From Archilochus colubris (Eukaryota; Chordata; Aves; Apodiformes; Trochilidae), in the NCBI GenBank assembly GCA_023079485.1, contig CM041086.1, forward strand, positions 12,594,401 through 12,658,400: a stretch of 64,000 nt of DNA, read 5' to 3'. Positions within the stretch are counted from its first letter, which is position 1. The number at the start of each line of letters is the position of its first letter. Both the position numbers and the translations under genes were made by a program. The notes below the pieces were generated by a model. It had not been told where the DNA came from, made no database searches, and worked only from the letters and a program-made list of their open reading frames with translations. Positions 14,501 through 27,544 of this stretch are shown here, in pieces.

Positions 14501-17500
14501 CTGAACCCCAGGCACTCACCCCTGCACGGAGGTAAAGCACAGGTCAGGGAGAGAGCAAAGCCCAGAGAAGGTGCACTCCAGAAAGGAGTTTGCTTCTCCT
14601 TAGCTTCAGTATTTTTCCCTGAGACAAATCTGGCTGACAGGAGCATGACCCAGAGAGCTGCTTTGGCTACATACAACCACCCTGTGCATTTTTTTTATTG
14701 TAATCTGCCCCTTATTTGTGTTTGCTGACAGTCCGAGCAGACACACAGCATTGCTCACAAAGGCAAGAGGGGAATCTGGAGCATCCTAAACTCTGCAGGC
14801 ACTGCAGTGTCTATCAGCTGGAGAAGGAGTTCTGCCCCGATGGTCCCTGCAGCCTACACGTGTCCCACAAAGCCAGAAACCTGTGGTTTCCTCTTCAACA
14901 CAGTGAGCTGAGTCCCTGCTTCTGCAGAGTGGGGGAAGAAAGAAAAAAAACAACACCCTGTCTGAATGTAGGCTGGAAACACAGGAGGAATTCAGTAGCT
15001 TTCCCAGCCCCTTTCTGTGTTTAGAAAATAGCTTTCTCTGTCTGACTGCCTGACATTTTCACTTCTAATCTCCTCGGTACCTCTTTGCTCTTCATTGAGT
15101 AAGCCCTCAAGTCTATTTCCTTGGCCCACCAAGCCCAGCTTTTCCCTCCATCTCTCAGCAGTGCAGAGTTTGGAAGGTCAGGAGTTCTACAAGTCCCACT
15201 GGGATCTCATTCACAGGAGTTTCCAGGTTTTATTTGGGCTATCATAACCCCCAAAAGCTGTCAGAGTCCCCCAGTAAATACCAGCCTTGCAGACAGTGGG
15301 AGGGCAAATGTTGCAGCCTCAGTTCCTTGTGCCTGGATAAAGGGAAGCTGAGTCCACAGCCATCAAAACTTCTGTAAGTTTCAAAGGAATTTGGTCATTG
15401 CCTGACAATTTTCCCATATAAGCCTTTTTCCACTAATTTTTGTTGTTATACAGTTCTCCACAGTTTTGCATTGAAAAAAAAAAACCAAAAAAAATAAAAA
15501 AACAAAAACAAAAAAAACAAAACCCTATATATAAAAATACTCAGCCCAGGAAGCAGGCTGGCTGGGATTTGTTAGTTTACCTCAGCATTGTGCTCAGCCA
15601 AAGCTCCCATGTTCCCAGAGACAAGTTCCTCTCCTCTCTCAAGGCATCCTGAGGACACAGCCCAAGATCCAAACCCAGGCTGTGAGGAACAGCACAGCAA
15701 ACAAACAGCCCACTCTCCACAAATGCAGCAGCACTCTTCCATCTTCCATCCACCTTCTGAGTCCTGGCAAAGAGAGTGGCTTTGCAAAACTTTTCATTTT
15801 CTTCTCCTCCTCCTTTCTTCCCCATCCATCACAAAAACACACTTCTGCAATAACCTCAGCTCCATTCTTTTAGGTACTTTGAATCATGATTTTACTTTTT
15901 TTTTTCCTATGCATTGCTTAAACTTTTCAATAGTCACAGTGAAGTTAATCTACACTTCAAAGCTCAGCAAGCGTGTGCAGAAAGCCAGGAAATGCTATTA
16001 CCTGAGAAAGCCTCCAGGAAAGGCACAGGCTGTGAATGAGGCAGGTGCAGCTCTAAGCAAGCACACAGGTCCTGCAAAGCTCTTATATTCCACTTGTTAG
16101 AGCATCAGCCTTTCATCACATGCCATGTGTACCAGGATGCAATACTGCATACTTAAGTCTTTTTTTTTTTTTCTAGTTAGTACTGCAATTAAGGAAGAAA
16201 TCCACCTCAGCTGAAGTTTAAACCTCTAATTCTCAACCCACAGGTGCCACTGTCTCCTTTAAAGAAGTGATCCTACTGGTTGATTTTTTTGGTATTAGTT
16301 ACTCCAGTCTGCAACCCGTTAAGTATTAGCATCCTCCAGGTTAAGGAAGCTACAAGGGTTTAATGAAGCCCTACGGGTTGTGGTGCAGCTACACTGCTGG
16401 ACACCTTATGAACACAGATCAGCAAACAAGGTACAACCTGCTAATTTAATGAGGACAAGACCTTTCATCCTGGCTAATTCTTCTTGTACAGAAAAACAGC
16501 ACTTTTTCTTCTTCTCCAGAGGAAAAAAAAAAAAAAATCCTCTTGTAATTAGCTACAGCAATGAGTAAACAAATCTAAGTGTCTGACAGCAGGAGCTATC
16601 AGTGTGTTACAAACTGCTCACTGCCCAGGGCAGGATGGAGGAGAGAGCAGGGGTGGGTTCCAGGGGGGGGGATTCCAGTGAAGGGGCTTCCAGGTGACCT
16701 TGCAGTAGCTGCTGTCACAGGAGAGCCCCAGCTCTACTCTCAGAAGGTGACAACACAAGAAGCAAAGAGATGAACACAAACTTCTCTTCACTTAGGCACT
16801 GGAAGCTTAACAACAGATCCTTAAACTCCCCAAGGCGTGTTGTTGCTTCCATCAAAGGGAGTCAGTGAGCATGACTGATAATTTGATTTTCAGTGGTGCT
16901 CAGGTTCTGCTGCTCTCATCAATTGCAGTGCAAGTTGTAGCTACTCAAGGCCAAAATTTTTAAAGAGTAGGTATTTTAAGATGTATTGCAGTCAACAAGA
17001 ATTGGGAGCTGCAGTTCTTTGAAGGGTGTGAAGGCCTTCAGCACTTTGCAAAAGTCACATTGTGAATTTTTTTCTCCTTTTCTCCCTGATGTTTTGCTTT
17101 CCAGTTCAGAACAGATACAGGAACACTGAAGACCCTCATTTCATTATAGCAATTATAAAAGAAAGATACAGCAAAATATGTCCTTGGAGAGGAACACTAA
17201 TAGTACAGGGAGCCTCCGAAAAATGTACAAACTCAGGAAATAGCCACAGTCTCTTTGGAACGTCCATTCATTTGCTTGTTTCCCACAGGAAAGGGAAACC
17301 CACAACACCATTTCAAAACCCCAATTTATCCTCTCTTTCTGGAATTAATCTAATTAAAACAGAGCTGCTTTTTTTTTAGTACTGCTAGAGAGATTTCACA
17401 ATAAAGCCCCTTCTCTTTTAGTACTGCAGAAATTAAATAGTAAAACTGCATTATCCATTAAGGGGGTTGAAATCTATTTGTTTACACAACAAGAATTACT

Positions 17501-18304
17501 TTTTCATTTCTAATGAGATAGCTATTAACTAACAACCAACAATCACACCAGCATATGAAGTTTAGCTATCAGCACAATCTGATTAAAGGAAAGCTTGAGA
17601 TTTTACCAAGGACAACAAATTAATCACAATAGTTTATTTTTAAATCATCAAATGCAAAAGCAAATGGGGGAGCTTTTAAAAAAAGTTATTTGAGTCAACA
17701 TATTTCCTCTGTTGATGCCTGGGTTTCAACATAAGCTTCAGGAAGACAAAAGCTTTTTCAAATTTTTCTGGCATTATTCCATGTATTAAAATCTATGGGG
17801 AATATTAATTAAGTAAAAATTAGATTAAGCATAGTTATTCTGCTATTGTTACACAAGGAAAACAACTGCTCCAGTGTTCAGTATTCAAAAGCTTCTAGAA
17901 AATCATTAACCCTTTCTGAGCAAACACAGCAGAGTAGATGCTTGCTGAGGTGTAACAGGTCAGAGGCCCCACTAAGTCCAGGGAGATCTCGAGTGCTATC
18001 CTCACTCCATGATCCCTTGCAGAAAACATTTTCTCATAGTTTTCCATTATCACCACCATCAAATTCAACTTTGACACTTTTAAACCAGCAGATTAAACAT
18101 ACACACTGGGTTTTGCCCCTTTTTGTCTGGCTTGGAATTGTGAGCTGATGGACTGTTGTCAGTATGAAGAGACAAAAAAAGGGAACAGACCGAAAGAGAA
18201 CATTAGTGGTGCTTTTGGAATAGCACTTGAGAGTAGTTACATGTGAAGGTGTCATCAAAGACTGGCAGGAAGTAATCTTAATTTAGTCTCAGCCACAATC
18301 TCAG
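2546..18304. other. Long gene-poor stretch
   Basis: I see no gene I can support. Content is AT-rich single-copy DNA, A/T homopolymers (for example 7,106-7,118 and 14,150-14,162), a small GATGA repeat near 8,808-8,825, and blocks rich in TAATTA, ATGCAAAT-like and GATTA motifs (around 3,880-4,010 and 8,290-8,390). Isolated splice-donor matches on the minus strand (4,996, 13,004, 14,516) lack a matching acceptor plus open frame. The 172-codon minus frame at 9,128-9,646 has no recognisable motif and no splice context. Confidence 0.6.
15470..15528. repeat. A-rich low-complexity tract
   Basis: This is about 59 bases of A-runs interrupted by CC, C and T. It looks like a decayed poly-A or simple repeat. 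I see no upstream retroposon body or target-site duplication. Confidence 0.85.
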
Positions 18305-18524
18305 ACTGGTTTGAGTTGAAATGGGTTCAGTTCCAACCCCCCTGCATGGGCAGGGACACCTCCCACCAGCCCAGGTTGCTCCAAGCCCCATCCAACCTGA
18401 CCTGAGACACTGCCAGGGATGGGGCAGCCACGGCTTCCCTGGGCAGCCTGTTCCCATATCTCACCACCCTCACACTGAAGAGTTTTTCCAGTGTCTAGCC
18501 CAAATCTACCCTCTTCCAAACCTT
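18305..18524 (-). repeat. CR1 LINE 3' region fragment
   Basis: The plus strand shows antisense CR1 landmarks: CAACCCCCCTGCATGGGCAG, then CCATCCAACCTGACCTGAGA, then GGGCAGCCTGTTCCCATATC and CACACTGAAGAGTTTTTCC. The element is therefore on the minus strand. It is truncated, lacks the terminal 8-bp repeats at its 3' end and has no coding capacity. Sequence beyond about 18,524 no longer matches the family by eye. Confidence 0.92.
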
Positions 18525-21500
18525 CCTGCTTTTGGGGTCCTTTACTATCTGTAGGAGGCTGCCATATTTTATTTTGCCAGCTAGCAACACACACTGCATG
18601 GGCTCGGAGTCAAGCTGTGAAAGTTGTAACCAAATGCAGACTAGATGACTAAATGCAGGAAGAAAATTTATACCAGAAAATGACAGAAAATTATGTTTCT
18701 GCAATTCCAGAAAGAATGAATCTGAATTTCCCACATCCTATTAAAAACATTCTGCTCCCACGACTACTCCATTTAGATCACACAAAACAACTTGAATGAG
18801 GCAATGAACTTGCCTTCTACAAATCTGCTCTGCAGCCTTTGTCTCTGTCTTTGTCCTGATGAAGACACCTGGCAAAGAGCTGTTGGTGGCCTTCACTGGT
18901 TCCTCATGGAAGGCAAATTTCAGGTTGGTTTTCCTCCTGACAACCCAGACTAACAGTTTTTTCTTACATCCTTTCCATATCCTTCACACACTCATGTTTG
19001 AGCACAAAGAATTTGTTTAAAACAAAACCAGTTTGTTCCTGCTTCTGTCCTACACATGGAAATGGAAAAGCCATGACTATTTTAGCATCATCCAACTACA
19101 ATGCTCCAAGAATTAATATGCAAACACTCATTACACAGAACTGTCTTCCACCCCAACAAGCTGTTTGTCTCAAAGAAGTACCTTTAAATGTATATATTAA
19201 ATATACATTTGCTTTTTCAAATTGAACAGGACAGGACTGAGATGGCCACTAAACAGGTGGTCAGGCAATCCCATGTCTTTTCTTGCAGAAAGAAGTTAAT
19301 TTGTGTGTTCAGTCAGGCAATTGCTGGAGAATGGTACCCAGCTCACAGCAGAATTATCAAATAGTCTTGATCCACACAGTAGTTCTTAGCCACTCAAATC
19401 ATCATCAGTCCATTAAAAGTTAATCACAAATAATATTAGCAAATCAGTTGTTTCTGAATTTTAAAAACCAGCCCTGCCTGGAATTGCAGTATTTCTGCTT
19501 TTCTGTACAAAGTGATCCCAATGTCTCTGAGTAATATTAATTAACTTTCTGAGAGATTCATATTTTCTCATTATCACCCAAGTTCAAAGGAGCACTTCAG
19601 GACAGGCTATGGCCCTCTAAATAGAACTACTAAAATGCTTCTGATCTTTCATTGAGCTGAAGCATTCAAGAGCTCCAGTCAAATACAGCAGACAGACAAA
19701 ACCAGTTTAAATGAGTCAACAACTCCAACCTCAGAGGTAATTTGGTCACCACACATGCTAGTCAGAAGAGAGCTGATTACTGATACAGCCAACTTCTGGT
19801 TTACAATTTCACTAAGCTTTCCAGGTAGAAAGGAATTTTCACAGGCAAAATGGAGAGCAGTGCATCTTTGTTTCTTGAGATCATATCTAATTGAGAAGGT
19901 TTCCAATCGTTGTTGAGAAATGTATTGATTTGCTTCTGAGAATCTTCAAGATGCTTGAGCAATTGCAATTGGGAGTTTTGCCCAAAGGATTTGCCCTTGA
20001 AATAAGGGTAATAATGTATTACTTTTCTCTTGTGGGCTGCAAAGCTTCCATTAAAATTCAGATTTTCTATTTGGCAACAGCAGTGTGGTATCCAGATGGA
20101 TTAGCATTAAAGGACTTTTGCAAGCAGATGCCCAGAAGGAATCTTCACTGTGTGTCTGAATTCAGCCTGCACTCAACTATTCGTTGATTGTTCAGTCAAA
20201 CTACACCAAGGTGTTATTCTAGGGGAATTTCTGCTGCTAGAACTACCATTTTGACAGGCTTGACTTTTATTTCAATGAAGAACCAGGTCCCTACAAAATC
20301 CACTGCAGTGCAATTCCCATCGTGATACTACCTAGGAAAGACAAAAATTTTTCCTGAGGATTTACTGTGATACATTTATACTTCTCTCCACTTGGCAACT
20401 CCAATGCCTGAAGCAGAAGCTGGAGAGGGAGCTGTCAGAGCCCACTGCCACTAATAACTTTGTTTCCTCCCTTCTCACCTCAGAAATCTGAGGTACACAT
20501 TAAATTACACCGGCAGGGAAACTTCAAAATGCTTCAGATTTACAAACTACGAACATCCATTAAGTACTCATTAATTACATGATAATTGGTGTCCATTTGC
20601 ATGCACAAGAGGCACAGGTTGGAGGCAGGACAGGTGCCCAGGGACCTGCCCTGTAGCCAGGATCAAGGGGAGGTTCCCTGCAGCAAGTGCCAACACAACT
20701 GGGCATCAGAATAAGAACTGTGTTGTTACAGCCTAAATAAGCAGCTCTGCTGCTTGATCCTGTGGGTTACAAGGTAATTAGCTGCTGAATAACTGAAATC
20801 AATGGATGTTTTTGCAGAATCACACTAAATAAGCAGAAGCTTGGCACAAAGAAGGGAGAAACAGTCCCATTGCTACACAGTAATGTTTGTTAAATCCTGG
20901 TTTAATTCCACCAACTTCAATAGCTTTACAGCAGGAGGGGAAGAGAAAGAAAAAAAAAACAAAAAACCAACAACCAAAAAACAACACAGCCCGGGGTTAG
21001 TAGTAAATTCTATCAAATTATCTTGTAATTTGAAACCTAAAATGAAATACTGCTAATACTGCTGTTCCTTCTCCAACACCTTTCCTTAAAAGCCTTCTTT
21101 TCTTCCAGGACTGCATTCACTGCTACCTTTGAACAGCTTATGGAATTCCACTGCCACCAAACTGCTGGAATTTCCTCAGAAATCATGTCCCTTGATGATT
21201 TCCTGACTTTGTAAATCTCAATCCCTCTCGACCTCCCTATCAAGCTATATCTATAATCAAGTTAACATTTCAGAAAGTTTTCTTCTAAAGCCTTTGTCTT
21301 CTGCCCATACCCTTGCAAAAAGCCTTTCCAATTCCCTCTGCATGACATCTATCCCATCCTCTCATCTCTGGACTCACCACTGAGCTGCATTTCTACTTGC
21401 AGCCATCCTTAGATGACCTTGGAAATACTGAATCCCATTGCCCCAGAGCAGTAAGTACATCCCACTGTTTGTTTTGGGTTGGTTTTTTTTTCATTTTTTC

Positions 21501-24500
21501 AGGTTCAAATATTTGAGTTCCACAAAATAAACCTCGTTGCATGATAGTTCTGCTCCCTCCAGGGCAGACTGTGGAAATCATGGATGTTACCAAGGATTGA
21601 ACCTAAGTCCAAAGTAGGATTTACACTGACTTGTAATCTACATCAGAGAGGATCAGCATCAGTCAAAACACCTGTGTAACAACATGGTAACTATTAAAAT
21701 ATTCTTCACAGACTACATGTGCTCCTGATGTGGATTACATCTAGTCCAGGATAGTATTTTAAAAATATATTTAAATTTCTTCCACAAAAACAAACAGTAA
21801 CTCTAAAAGATCAAATAAAATGACACTATATCTTGGACAAACATAGCACAAAAACAAATCAACCTGAAGCAGAACCACTCTCAAACCAAGCATACAAACA
21901 ACAGACACCCAGTCTATCAGAAATGAGAAACAGTGAAGCAACAATATAAATTATTTGCTGAAAATGCAACACACGGCTCTGGGGAGGGCTGGGTGAAAAA
22001 TCCTGCAGCAGAAGGGCGGTACCCAGCAGCTCTTCCTTAGATCCCTCAAGGAAGCACAGAGTTTGCAGAGAATCAGCAAGGGGAACTTTAAAAGCTTTCA
22101 TTAGAAATAACTTATCACAGTTAATGACAAAGACATGCAAACATAGGTGGGGAAAGTAGCTCTAAACAAGTGTTACTACATAGGAGACCAAACTCTGACT
22201 GGGGAAAAGTGATTATCTGAGGGAGTCCATTTCTTTCCCAAGCCCAGTTTTAATGGTAAAAGACTCTTAAACAGGAAAGACAATATATTTATGAATTCAA
22301 GGATGGGGTGAGAGAAGTCTCCCTGCTTACAGGCAAGTGCACTAATGGGCAACAGTAATTAGAACATGGGGTCAGCCCCTGCTCAGGGAAAAAAGCCTCT
22401 GCCCAAAGGAGGGATAAAGCTGCTGTCCACTCAATGAGACTCATGGGATGAAGAGCAGAGGGTGAGTCTGTAATTTGAAAATGAAACCCTGATTATCATC
22501 ACCTCTGAATTTACCCTACAGCTTTGAAGGCTGGAGACCCAGGGCTGCACCTCCCCAGGGCCACACAGCCTCCCTCCCAAGGAGGAACCAGCCTTGCCCT
22601 CAGGCTCTGCACCTCCTGCAGTCCCTGGGGTGGATGATTTCTTGTTTTGCTATCCACCAGCATTTGCAAAAGAAATTCAAATCTTTGAGAAAATGTCTTA
22701 TTTGAAAAAGCTGTTAACAAACTGCATGCAGAAAATCTTCATAAGAACAAACATAAGGAAAAAAAACCCCATATACATATTCCAAATAAAAATTTGGCTC
22801 TGAATAGATCTCTCCCTCTAGGCAATTATATGGGTAAATTAGGTACTGAACAAATAAAGTAGTTACTGTAAATCCATTCTTGCAATACAATTTTACCACA
22901 AACAGTAAATTACTTCAAGTATTTATCATAACCTGTTATCTTCAGAAAAATGTGAAAACTAAATAAATTTATGGAAACGCATTTACCCAGTAATGTTTAC
23001 CAAATGACATTGTTCCCTCTGCTGCTTGTAACAAACTCCATCACAGAAACTAAGGACAGGTTTGCCTTATTAATACAGCTCTCTGCCTGTGTATTTTAAA
23101 TACCTTGGAGCACACAGTACCATCTGTGTGTATTCTACTAATGAGCTACTTCTTAGGCTGAGGAAGGCCAGCCAGCCAACACCGATTACTCAGATGGAGG
23201 CTGCCTAATTTTTAAGCAATTAATGAGCTCCTCACTCATTCTACATAGAAGCTTCCTCTGGTTAATTTTCCTGGCATATTATGGCATATCCTATTCCAAA
23301 GAAAGTTTCTCGAAGAAAACAACCAAAACCAACCAAACAAAAAAACCCCACAAAGATGACACAGCACTCTTCAGTTCCTCAGAGCAGAGCCCAAACCATG
23401 CTGGGGGGTACAAACTGTGACCACCCTGAGCAGGGGCTGCCCTGCTGCTTCCCAATGCAGCTGAGGGAGGGAACAGGAAAGGGGGCAGCTCAGCCCTCTC
23501 CTTTGCTCTAGACTGTTTGGGGCACTGAGATACCTTCAATGACATCTTGAAGAATGGGCTGGAAGAGCCAGTACCATGCTTACACAAGACTTTTGATGGT
23601 TTTAGGCCCCCACACCTTCCTGTCATTTGGAAAGATCTGACCCTGAGCAAATGCTCAGAGCTCTGCAGGGGGGGGGCAGCAGCTCAGGAATCACTGCACA
23701 CTCAGATGGGTGACTGACTGCTCCCATCCCGTCCCTTCCCTTATCTGACTAATGTGATTTTAAAAGGTGAGCCTTAAGGGGCTATTAGATTATGCAAAAA
23801 TAGAATTCCCTCTTCTGCCACTAAAAAATATTTCTCAATAAACTAAACAAAGTTTAAGGAGATCAAAATTACCTTTTACAGCTCCCTGTTGGAAAGTGCT
23901 GTATTAAAGCACAGAATGAGTATTAAATTATCTCAGTAATTACACTGATAATGCACAACTTCCATGTGCACGATAAAACCTTTAAAAGAGATCTGATTTT
24001 TACAAGTATATTACAGATCATGATTCTAAAAGGGCATCCCTGTGTGCAGGGAAGGATGTGTTTGTCTGGCACAGACCTGAACATGCCAACTCCAATCATA
24101 GCAGGGAAACTAATAGAGAGGAGAGCTCTTACCCAGCCCCCAGCAAGCAAAACACTTGCCTCCCCTGAGGATGCTCATTTTTACACACCAGTAAGAGACT
24201 TAATCTAACATTTCAACTTGGTTTGACATCCACAACCACACAGTGGAATTTGTATTTTTAAGTTCTCAAGATCAACATAACTCCAGCATTTCACTGCTGG
24301 TGTCAAGGGGTGGGAGAGAGGAAATTGCTCCAAGGACAACAGCTAATTACTGCAGCTCATCAAGAGTCTTCCTCACTACAAGATGAAGCAAGTTGGTGAC
24401 ACATTCTGCAAGAGACTTCACACATGAGCACAATGGGCAACCAACTGTTCACAAGGAATCTGTGTTCTTCAGAGAAAGCCATCAATCACAGCTCTTCATG

Positions 24501-27272
24501 AAGGATGGCAAATGGAGCAGCTCATTTGTAGGCATTTCTAAAACAGGATTTATTAAAGATCTTTTCCTCATTGGTCGAGTTTTACATTTTCCCTGGGTAA
24601 GATCCCAAACAGTTGCAGCCAGGCATCCCAGGTGGCTGGATTTAGGTTTCATCTCCATGCACTAAGTCACAGGAATGTTTTGCACTTGGAACAAAACCAT
24701 TTGCTACAAACGCTGAATAGTAAAGAGCGAATTTAACCACTCAATACAGATGAAAAAAATCATAGTGTTGTAAATAATATGATGTAAAGTCACAGTGAAT
24801 AGGAATTATGTTGACCTACATCAGAAGTCAGCCAAATAGCTTCAGCTTTCAATCTGCTCCAATAAAGCTGAGCCACTCCACTCCTAAGTGCAGTTGCTGC
24901 TGTCGTCCCCTGGTTTGCCTAAAATTACAGATGTCATTTTGAATGGAAATATTACATCCAAAATGTCATTAGTGATACACACCCCAATTTTTTGCCTTAT
25001 TTTTGATTGCCTAAAACCACACCATTATTTACACCTCTCCGGCTTTATACAATGGGACACGATTTTCAAGGTCACATAAAAAATAAGTAATAAATTCAAG
25101 GGCTCAAATCTACAATAATTATTTTCTCAGCTTGAGTTTCAAATTTGCCTTTCTACACCACAAGTCCCAGAACAAATGGGTTCCCAAAATACTTTAAAAA
25201 CAGCTTATTTTCTCAACAAAACCTGCTCTGCAATAGGAGCTTGAAAACAGAGGAAGAAGCAGGTCTAGCAGGTGGTTCCCCCTCACCCAGAAGGTCTGCC
25301 AGGGAGCAGTGCTGATGGCCACAGATCCTCCTTCAGCCTGTGGGAGCTGGGGAAGCCTTCAGGATAAGCTGGATCCACTAAAGTGGTCTCATTTTCAGCC
25401 TTCACATCTCTGCAAGCAACTTGAGAGATCTGATATGGCCAATTGCTTCCCAAAAGGGAATCCCAGACACTGTGAGGTCCTGACCACTGTGTGTTCCAAG
25501 CCTTCCAGCTTCTTCATCTGACATTCCCATGGAGGACCTGAGAAGTTCTAGCTGCAACTCTTGAATGTCTCCAAGATGCAGAGCCTGGGAATTACCCCAC
25601 TTTTGATTCATGTCCCAGCACTTTTTCATTGCTTATTAAACATATCCATCTCAGGAATTGTGTGGTTCCAAATGAACTTATGTCACTGAAAAATAAATTC
25701 TGATGAGCCCTATTCATGTTCTGCAGCATTTTACCATTAGCTCAAAGACACTGGAATGATTATATCTCACATTGCTCTTCCCCTTCCAGGCCCACCCACA
25801 ATGCATACTTTACTGAACATGTAAAATAGCAAATGCATGTATGAAGTGACTCTGCATATTGATCCAAATAACCTTAGGATAACAGAAGCAAAACAAAAAC
25901 ATAACACTTAAACCCAAGAACAAATAAACCCCACTGCCTCGTGAAAAAAACTGATCTGGTATATTAACATCAGCCTTCACAAACTCCAAGTCATTTCTAT
26001 TTTCAACAAATAATAAAAAATAAATCTAAAAAAATATCTGTAAAACAAATTTGCACTCAACTTTTATATGTATTTTTACAGTGGGATGAAAGGACCAGCA
26101 TTTCTTTAAAGAAACATGAGCATCTGGTTAGACTGTACACTGAGGAGTCCTTGGCTGGAGCTGTTTTAAGTTATTCACACATCTGATGACAGAACTCCAG
26201 CTCCTGTATTGCTAAAAATCCTAAGGCAGCTACTCAGCAAGCACAGGTGGAGCCCAGAGTGGCTCAAATGCAGCTGGCTGCCTGCAGAGGCCCTGCAGTT
26301 CATGATCAACAAATGTTCTTCAGGACAGAGGAAGAAGCATATACACAGCTTGCTATAAACTCAGTTACCCAAGAGACTTGATTGGTGTCTCCAAGGCTCA
26401 GGTATTCCATCTGCCACTTCCCACTCTTAGGTGGGCTTTTTAATCCTGTGTTCCACACCGTACACTGGGAGGATGTAGATTTGTAGATACACAAGATTTG
26501 TAAAACAAGTGCACACAACTTAGGATAGCAGAATCTTCTTCTTCCTCCTTTTCTATCAAATACACTTAACTATCTTCTACTGAAAAACAACAGAAAATTA
26601 CAAACACTTTTCCCTACCACATGTATTCCTGGCCATGAAAGCACATTCTCCACACATGCTTATTTAGCCTGAAAACTTCTCTAGGAAACAGAACTGGTTT
26701 CCTCCTCCTTGCCTAAGGCATTAGGAAATAACAGATCAGAGAGAAACATTTTATTTATATGTTATTCCCCCCCATCACTTTCAGTGTGCTGGGCAGCCTT
26801 AGCACTGCTTCATCTCTGGATGATTTTCCACCATATGTAAAATGGGAATAACCAGTGCAAACATTTGAGACAAAAAGCATTTGCACCAGGGTAGCAGATG
26901 TTTACTGAAAACAGCAAATAGTCTTATGAAACTTTAAGAAAAACCCTGCCAAGGTAACAAAGAATAATTAGAATACTGAAAGTTCAAAAAAAGTAAAACT
27001 ATCATCATGTTTCAAGCCTCTCCTGCACAGCCCATTTAAACTGTATGGGTGGTTACAGGATGTCTAAACAGCACTAAGTACCCCAGGCACAGGTGACATA
27101 TGGTGTACTTTAAATGTTGGAAAGGAATTTGGAAACTTAAGACTTCGACTTTTGCTCTGTTTCAGTCCTGTTCCCTGAATGGGGACCTGAATCCCCCAGG
27201 GGCTTTGCCTGATGCCTCTTGTCCCACCAGGGTTGGTTGGTCAGGTTAGGAGTCAGGTTCTGATGCAGGTTC
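18525..27272. other. Gene-poor stretch, intronic or intergenic
   Basis: I see no supportable gene or RNA. The stretch holds AT-rich unique DNA, an A/C-rich tract at 20,947-20,986, and two motif-dense blocks (about 19,960-20,190 and 20,550-20,620) that look like conserved non-coding elements. Moderate minus-strand donor matches near 21,376, 23,873 and 24,131 have no adequate acceptor. Confidence 0.6.
20947..20986. repeat. A/C-rich low-complexity tract
   Basis: This is about 40 bases of A-runs broken by single C or CC. It is a simple sequence with no recognisable parent element. Confidence 0.8.
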
Positions 27273-27544
27273 CTATTCCTCCCACCTCATTGTAGCAACA
27301 GGAATAAGATAGCCAGAAACACACAGCTCATGCCAGGTACTGCTATTGCCTCCAGCTTTTTTATTAAAACCCAGTGAACAGTGCTTCCAGCTGCCTAGAT
27401 CAAGCAGTCTCCTATTTACTCGATTATTATTTAATTTCACATCTGGGATAACAGATGCAGAAATCTCAGTAAATACCTTTTTTTTTAAGGCATATTGATC
27501 CCTCAAAGACACACACCAACTGTGCCTTACCTCAAAATACCTTC
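27273..27544 (-). other. Possible minus-strand exon (very tentative)
   Basis: Reading the minus strand, a 16-base T-run ends in TTTTAG at 27,545, giving a strong-looking acceptor. The following frame begins GRYFEVRHSWC and stays open for about 90 codons to a stop at 27,273. A consensus donor (TTTGAG, then GTAAGG) lies only 14 bases in, at 27,531, so this could instead be a 14-nt microexon or a decoy. Entering in phase 1, it would follow in frame from the candidate exon at 28,889-28,930. A caveat is that the T-run could equally be the complement of a poly-A tail. I do not recognise the peptide. Confidence 0.15.

Noticed and set aside
14087..14540. Overlapping 132-codon (+) and 138-codon (-) frames
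   Set aside because: They lie in a modestly GC-rich patch, mirror each other, lack motifs, and have no adequate splice pair apart from a two-base pseudo-exon near 14,516.
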